DNA of 64,000 nt from Marsupella aquatica (lineage: Eukaryota; Marchantiophyta): positions 9,424,001-9,488,000 of the forward strand of contig OZ316895.1 in the NCBI GenBank assembly GCA_973895155.1, written 5' to 3'. The position numbers were made by a program, and so were the translations under genes. Shown one piece after another: positions 58,051 through 64,000 of this stretch. The notes beneath the pieces are model-generated. The model ran no database searches, was not told the DNA's origin, and worked only from the letters and a program-made list of their open reading frames with translations. How positions within the stretch are numbered: the first letter of the stretch is position 1; every line of letters starts with the position of its first letter.

Positions 58051-61000
58051 CTAATAAGCTGATGGGGTAATCACATCATCTATCTTTAGGATCATCTTCA
58101 CCACTTGAGTGGCAAGTAAGAGTTGTTGTTTCTTCCCTATCAGAGTCTCAAACACATTCTGCTCCCGCATGTCATTGGTCCCCACATCATTGCAGTCAAT
58201 ACCAAGGTGTGGATTGCTTTCCTGCATCATCCACAACTCAAAAGTTTTTCAGGAAGGAAACCTCTAAACACAAATGGATTTCTCACGAAGAAGTACAACT
58301 TGCTAGTACTGGTGACAATGCAACGATGTTAAAAAGTAATGGATAACGCTTGCAATGGTGACTTCCTGATTCATGTCTCTGTGAAGACGGCAAAATGGCG
58401 CAAAACCTACAAACTAATGGTGAAAACTACAGTTTAAGGCATCAGGAAGGAGAACTCACTCTAACTTGCTGCGCCTTGACAGCTGTCAGAGTTTCAATTG
58501 GTTGCAATCCACTGTTTTCAGCAAGCGCCATTGGTACCGCATCGAGGGCATCCGCAAAAGCCCGCATTGCATACTGTCATCCAGGATACCCCAGCTCATT
58601 AGATCAATACAATCGAAGGATTTCACAATAGACACATTTGACATAAGACGGAGTTCATTCCTACAGTTGGAAAGCAATGCAATTAGGGATATTTACTGCC
58701 GGTAAGTCTTATGAACTTTCAATAACATAACAGTGACTCCATAAATGAAAAGTTTGACAGTCTGCTTGAGGGAGACAGAGTGAGACCTGTTCTACGCCCG
58801 GAATCTTGTCAGCAGCATCACCAACTGCAAGTGAGCAAGAAATTTCTGCAGAACCTCCTCCGTAGACGATTGAGTTGTCTCGAATTAAATTGCGGGCAAC
58901 GCAAAGAGCATCATGGATACTCCTCTTTGTCTCTTCGATCATCATCTTATTTCCTGAAAGTAATTGATATAATCACGAGACACAAGAATGAGATTATGCG
59001 CAGCAATTTCTATTCAGGTTTCCTATCCACCACTCTTTATCTCATGACAACAATAATCCTTGTCTGCACTGCATTGACTCCGCATCCTAGACCAATGGTC
59101 ATCTCATGAAAATGAGAAAACAAATATGGATTTGGCTTCCACTTTAACCGTACGTAGCTGTCACTTCATTTTCTCTGTGAAACCAGAAGTCGAGGGAGTC
59201 AGCTAAACCTAAACTGTCACTAATTAAGTACAGTATGTACAAGATACAGTTGAGATCCTGGCCTACGTACACCGAATTCATTGGGTCAACGTGCGAAAGA
59301 ACTTGAACTTACCGCCTCGGATGAATATGGTGACGGCCCTGGAGTTCGCACATTCTTCGATATAAAGCATATGATCTTTAGTGGTACCAAAACCTCTCTC
59401 CCTCACTATTCCAGCCTGCAATGACCAATCCCCAAGCAAAAGCCAATCACTAGCCAGATCAGCCAGATACAAATGACTGAAATCAGTTGCCCTTGAGCTT
59501 TACAAATTTCTGTGGCACTGATAGAACAGCATTTAGAACACTCTTACATAATCCTTCGATCGTAACTTCTTGGGATCAAGGTGAAAGTACACGCCATAAT
59601 GGCTTGTCCATGACTCACCGTGCCCAACTTGTCAGGAGTGAGTTCCTGGAACCTGGGTACTATACGACCACCTGAAAATCACCAACCACTCGAATTAGCG
59701 CAGTACGCATGAATGAGACCCACAACATTCACTAGTGAACACCTAACAGGATTTAGGTCGGTTTACAGCATCATTTCCAAGCCACAGCGAATCTACGGTT
59801 TGGTTGGAATAGAAACAGAAGTGATACTACCCAAGCAACAGGAAGACTAGGACTTCTACACGCGTACGTGCTGGAGAACTAACCAGAAGTGCCAAGTAAT
59901 TGTCTTCCTTAAGTTTAATCATTATCATGGAGTAAAAAATGTTATGTAAGGGCAGTCGGAACGGCTACTACACCTGTTGCGATGGCAATAAGTTCAAGCT
60001 CAACTCCGCCAACCCAGCGAACAGCTGGTAGGTTGCGATGCATCAGCAGGTGATTTGCCTCGTCATCAAAACCCCACTGACAGATCACAAGAGTTGCTCC
60101 AGCATCCTGCAGATTTCTGCCAGTTAGAATCGTACTTTGCTTGCAAATCCAAAGCCCTTTGCAATGACTTTCCAGTCCCCACGAATTTACATACGTTCAC
60201 TACTAGGGCTCTCAGGAAAGAGGTCAACTCGAAAGCAAACCTTCAACCAACGTACTAGAGAACAAGATTACCTTGCATTGCTGGACCATGTCATCGAAGT
60301 ACTTCTTTTCCTGCTCCCTTAATGCTTCAAATTTCTCAACTGAATCGATATCCACTTTATGCTTGGTCTTGGGCTTGGGGGGCTCAAATGGACAAGTCAA
60401 AATTGCGATTTTCGCATTTACTATCTTTTTAGGCATTTGTGGGTGACTCATGTCCTTGTCTACTACGATGCCATGGACAAGTTCTGTATCCTCCAATCTA
60501 CCTCCTACTTTTCCCTCCACTTTAATCAAGTCAAGATTCACATCCCGTCTTTCCAAATCGGCAACTGCAAGCACAGCCTTCACTGCAATCTCCGCCAAGG
60601 CCCGCTTACATCTTCCTACACTGTAGTGTAGGAATAGATTAGGATGGGATTGTTTCAGCAATATGATTATTACATAAACATTTCCACTATAGTCCACTAA
60701 TAGATTAGGATGGGATTGTTTCAGCAAGCGTTTATAATTATTTCTTAAACATTTCCGGTGGGCCGAATAAATACCTCAATGCCTCTACCAAGAAGCAGCG
60801 CAACAACAGCATAGAGAAAAGCAAATTAGTCCTAGAGATCGCAGGAACTTACATTTTGGAGGAGAGAGTGGTCATGCATGTCTGCACGAGAGGCTCAAAG
60901 TTGGAGATGTCGTACTCGAACTTGGTGGCAATTTTGGAGAGATGGTCGACAGCAATTTTAGAAGCCATTTCATAACCCTCGGCGACACGGATGGGATGGA

Positions 61001-61983
61001 TGCCCCGTTCGAGAAGCACCTCGGCTTGTTCTAGAAGAGCTCCGGCCGTAACAACAACCCCGGTAGTACCATCACCAATTTCATAGTCTTGACTCCGTGA
61101 CAGCTCTACCATCAGTTTCCCGATTTGGTTCTCAACTTCCATCTGCTCTAAGATAGTGGCTCCGTCATTTGCTGCATCAATCACAAGAAGAAAACCACCA
61201 ATCAGTACCAATTAGAAGAGCCGGACTTAAGCACGACTATGGAACATATATTACAGAAATACGACAACTAAATGTTGGCCCTCCTTGCAATGGACTGATC
61301 CACAGGGGCGGATTACCCAATTTGACGCAGGGAACAATCAACGGTTCTTGTAACCAAATGTCTGCTACAAATGAAGTCCAGTGTCCTCTACACTACTCAT
61401 GAAGTCGAAAATCGATCCAAAAGCTAGGTAGATCTAAAACCTCGGCAGCATTATGCATCTTCTACTTACCGTCCGCATAAGACAACAACACTACTGCGTC
61501 GTGGGCAGAATGAGCTAGCCTCTACCACACAAGCAGCCAGTATTGAAATCGTGAATGTGAATGAGGTCTAAGGAAATACTACTGAAAGTCTAATTACGAT
61601 CTTAGCGAGGGTTTAGGCATCCAGTGACAGGAACAGTAGGGTCCAAGTAAACCCCTAGGAAGGTACAATGACAGAAGCACAAGTCATAGACAGCCAGTTT
61701 AAAGGACATTGAAACCGAACCACCACTCAAACCTAACTACCGAGTTTGATCCCAAGAGCAGAGCGCAAGGAAAACGGTTCTCACTGATGGTCACGTCTCC
61801 GTCCGAGCTCTGCAGCATCTTGTCCATGCCCTTCGGTCCAAGCGAGGTGCGCAGGATGCGCGCAACAGCTTTGCCTGCAACGATGTTGGCTTTGGACGCG
61901 TCCAAGCCGCGCACTCGGGACTTGTTCTCCTGCTCCCGAATGATGATGAACGGCCTCCCATACTCGTCAAACGCGAGCGCCAT
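58051..61983 (-). CDS. CCT5: T-complex protein 1 subunit epsilon (CCT5)
   Basis: Subunit of the cytosolic TRiC/CCT chaperonin folding actin, tubulin and other clients. Nine exons by eye: 61785-61983, 60853-61171, 60272-60620, 59974-60106, 59619-59671, 59313-59415, 58787-58953, 58460-58573, 58051-58221. All GT-AG, phases agree, 535 residues, the usual length. Chaperonin signatures: [12 protein letters not shown] (45-56), [10 protein letters not shown] (68-77) and the ATP-binding GDGTTGVVV from 99. Epsilon-specific blocks include [50 protein letters not shown] and the C-terminal [20 protein letters not shown]. The exon 8 donor could be at GTTAGA or six bases later at GTGAGT; the latter keeps QQVR before the last exon. 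The second intron holds a short tandem duplication (60633 and 60699). Confidence 0.95.
60633..60763. repeat. 66-bp tandem duplication in CCT5 intron 2
   Basis: AATAGATTAGGATGGGATTG plus TTTCAGCAA starts at 60633 and again at 60699, and both are followed by AAACATTTCC. It lies in the second intron next to the acceptor of exon 3, and duplicates a TTTCAGCAA word on the plus strand. Confidence 0.8.
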
Positions 61984-62341
61984 TCTTGCGGCTTGACTCT
62001 ACTCCGATGCGTGCCTTCTTCAGTACCGCACTCTCCGAGCAATCGCTGCGTCCTGTGGTCTGGTCGCGATGAAATGCAACGCAACGCCGATGAATGTCAC
62101 GAAGCAGAGGAACTACAAGCAAGAAACAGCATTCGCCTCGTCTGCCTCCGTCTCTGCTTCTTCCTCTTCTTCCTCTTCTTCCCGCCCCTCTCTCTGTCCT
62201 CTGCCTCTCGCTGTTTCGCTTGTTGGCCGACAATCGCGGGATGTAGACCGCTCGATATTTGGATCTTGGCCCCCAACATTTAGCCCCGCAACGCGCCCCG
62301 CGCCTACTCTGGAAATGTCGGGTACCCAGTGATTACGTAGG
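61984..62341 (-). promoter_or_regulatory. CCT5 promoter/5' UTR region
   Basis: Only 358 bp lie between the CCT5 start codon and the proposed copia LTR. It includes a CT-rich (TTCCTC)n tract at about 62157-62190 on the plus strand, i.e. purine-rich on the CCT5 strand. Role inferred from position. Confidence 0.4.
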
Positions 62342-62518
62342 TGTCCACTCAGCGGTGCAATTTAGGTCTTGGATAATTTGTTTTTTGTTATAATCCCCAC
62401 GTCTAGTCACCGTTTACCCTGGTTAAGTCACCCTAACCAGGGGTGTACATGATACATACACCTATATATAAAACCTCCCGGACTAGAAGATCTGTTGGAG
62501 ACTCATTACCTCACGACA
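62342..62518 (+). mobile_element. Proposed 5' LTR of a Ty1/copia element (about 177 bp)
   Basis: Bounded by TGTC...GACA, a short inverted terminus as in LTRs, with a TATA box CTATATATAAAA at 62462-62473 about 45 bp before the end. It is immediately followed by a PBS-like CGTTATCAGCACGAG. The right LTR is outside the window, so limits are provisional. Confidence 0.5.
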
Positions 62519-62533
62519 CGTTATCAGCACGAG
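62519..62533 (+). other. Primer-binding-site-like sequence of copia element
   Basis: CGTTATCAGCACGAG begins right after the proposed LTR end. It is not the common plant TGGTATCAGAGC (initiator tRNA 3' end). It instead resembles the complement of the anticodon arm of a tRNA-Ile (GTCGTGCTAATAACG from memory, one mismatch), which would imply half-tRNA priming. This is inference. Confidence 0.4.
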
Positions 62534-63643
62534 ACTCACCGAGGCTGAGCAAGGAGGCTAAGATTTTTTTTTCGAGGACCCAGCGGAGCGCAAGAAATTA
62601 AGAAAAGCAAGAATCGAGACTCATAAGGAAACAGATCGATAAGGCTTAAAGGAAAGGATAGGGGAGATGAATGCCCGATGACGAATGAAGGAAACAGACC
62701 CGAAAAGTGATAAGAGGAGCGCGAGAGGTTGAGAAGCAGAGAACCAAGGGCAGAGAAACAAAAACAACATTCATAAGGATATGCCAAAAGATAACAACGA
62801 AGCACCGAGCGCAGAAAATTGAATTGCAATGGTGAATGGGATTGTATAAGATTAACGATCAGACTGAGCGGAGTGAATCGAGAAGAACCAATAGAAAACA
62901 AAAAGAGTAGGCAGGATTGAATGAGAACGATTAGTAGCAAGGCGAATCCAGGAATCATGAGGAAATCAGAATTGAGAGACTAGGATCGAAGATCTGTAAG
63001 AGCCGAAAAAGGAAAAGACAGGCAGCACCAAAATTTCAAAGAAATGCCACAGGGACATTGAGACTTGAACTCGTAAGGACAATATAGCAGAACAACGAAG
63101 AGGCAAAGAAACTTGAGAGGGACTATGGAGATTCCAGGAAATGGTTGGATTTAAAGGAAGACGAATTCATGATAGCGTTGTGACACAGGCGAAGGAAGGC
63201 GCAGCCCTACCATTTGATCCTCTGACCATCAAAAAGGCAGTCCCATGGAGCTTGTGTAGAAATAAGGCGAAGAAAGCGCTCAGGAAAGTCACAGCGAGAA
63301 TCGGTACCTTGAGAATCTGGAAGAAACTATCGACAAAGAGAAGCAAAGGAGCAACCGGGGTTGATTGGAGTAAAGAATCACCCATAACTGCACAGACTGC
63401 AAAACTTCATTACTGCACAGTTTAACAAAGGAAAGAGCAAATACAAAGGAAACTTTGCAGTTAACCAAATACCAAGGAAAACCTAAATCCTAAGTGCAAA
63501 CCCTAAAATTGAATTTTGGATTTGCATGCTCTCTCCACCCAGCCCCACCTTGCATGCCGCAAAAATGTGCTTTGTCATTTCCTACTATACCTACTAGTAA
63601 ATAAGCCTAAAGTACCACTAAAAGGAATCGAGCCACCACCCCA
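62534..63643 (+). other. A-rich leader of copia element
   Basis: Purine-rich sequence between PBS and gag. It holds a 94-codon basic ORF (63141-63425, KKALRKVTARIGT) without a recognised domain, probably fortuitous. No splice or frameshift signal identified. Confidence 0.5.
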
Positions 63644-64000
63644 ATGACCAACCTAGAGAAACTTAACTTTCCAGCCCTAGAAATAGATGGCGGCAACTAC
63701 CTAGAATGGTCCATGAACCTAAAAGAAAACCTAACCTCGCTAACCCTACTCCCTGCAATAGGGCTCGCTCAACCCATCCTTGCCGGTGAACCACAACCAG
63801 ACTCATTAACTAAAGCCAACGAATCGAAAGCCCTAGTATTCCTGAGACGCCACATCCATAGATTCCCACAGAGACAATACATGCACCTTTTGACTCCTCG
63901 CGAACTATGGATAGCGCTCCAGACCCGATTCGACCACCAGAAACTGGTTGAATTACCTAGAGCCAGGCAAGACTGGCTCAACCTGCGGGTCCAGGACTTT
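63644..64000 (+). CDS. Ty1/copia Gag, N-terminal part (truncated by window end)
   Basis: Structural Gag of a copia LTR retrotransposon. The frame is open from ATG 63644 to the last base, 119 codons without a stop. It starts MTNLEKLNFPALEIDGGNYL, the typical plant copia Gag opening (LxFPALxIxGxNYLxW), followed by W-S-M-N-L and an LRRHIHRFPQRQYM / PRELWIALQTRFDHQK segment typical of the UBN2/Gag domain (x-LW-x-L-x-x-x-F). Its CCHC knuckle, protease, integrase and reverse transcriptase would lie beyond the window. The intact frame suggests a fairly young copy. Confidence 0.82.
   Translation, partial: MTNLEKLNFPALEIDGGNYLEWSMNLKENLTSLTLLPAIGLAQPILAGEPQPDSLTKANESKALVFLRRHIHRFPQRQYMHLLTPRELWIALQTRFDHQKLVELPRARQDWLNLRVQDF

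Noticed and set aside
63141-63425. 94-codon basic ORF in the copia leader
   Set aside because: A-rich leader sequence gives Lys-rich readings by chance; Gag starts downstream at 63644.

Overview
The window looks like nuclear DNA of a land plant. It has spliceosomal genes with GT-AG introns, plant-specific proteins (an FCA-type RNA-binding protein with two RRMs and a WW domain, the clock GTPase LIP1, a plastid HDA14-type deacetylase, a plastid COG0354/IBA57-type protein) and plant retroelements. About eight genes in 64 kb, separated by repeat-rich spacers, suggests a mid-sized genome. A decayed LINE whose reverse transcriptase resembles those common in mosses and lycophytes makes a non-seed plant my best guess, but this is inference.

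Layout. 1-5 kb: short palindromic tandem repeats and a 263-bp tandem duplication. 5.05-6.38 kb (+): single-exon HDA14-like deacetylase. 6.4-13.4 kb: repeat-rich spacer with the first copy of a dispersed 335-bp repeat. 13.4-16.2 kb (+): seven-exon LIP1. 16.8-19.6 kb: 60-bp tandem repeat and other spacer repeats. 20.28-23.2 kb (+): single-exon exportin-2/CAS. 23.9-27.3 kb: 130-bp tandem duplication and a dead LINE. 27.4-31.1 kb: GC-rich island with seven palindrome-like motifs in front of a frame-broken, unrecognised coding unit. 32.0-32.4 kb: second copy of the dispersed repeat. 33.28-35.75 kb (+): six-exon pterin-4a-carbinolamine dehydratase. 36.9-38.2 kb (-): COG0354/IBA57-like plastid protein. 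38.5-39.2 kb: candidate MITE with inverted termini. 40.5-41.4 kb: two-monomer satellite with a higher-order repeat. 43.0-50.4 kb (-): 19-exon FCA homologue. 54.16-56.54 kb (-): single-exon cytosolic ENGase (GH85). 58.05-61.98 kb (-): nine-exon CCT5. 62.3-64 kb (+): 5' end of a Ty1/copia element inserted in the CCT5 upstream region and running off the window.

The genes are unrelated housekeeping and regulatory loci, not an operon. Several act in organelles (HDA14, IBA57-like, PCD). FCA works in RNA 3'-end processing, LIP1 in the clock, XPO2 in importin-alpha recycling, ENGase in free N-glycan turnover and CCT5 in the chaperonin. For the four multi-exon genes I joined exons by eye; every junction keeps phase, giving proteins of 327 (LIP1), 210 (PCD), 662 (FCA) and 535 (CCT5) residues. 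The most notable signals are the FCA homologue, whose third intron is its largest, as in Arabidopsis where that intron hosts autoregulatory polyadenylation; the unrecognised broken coding unit at 28.3-30.2 kb with its palindromic array; and the ordered two-monomer satellite at 40.5 kb.
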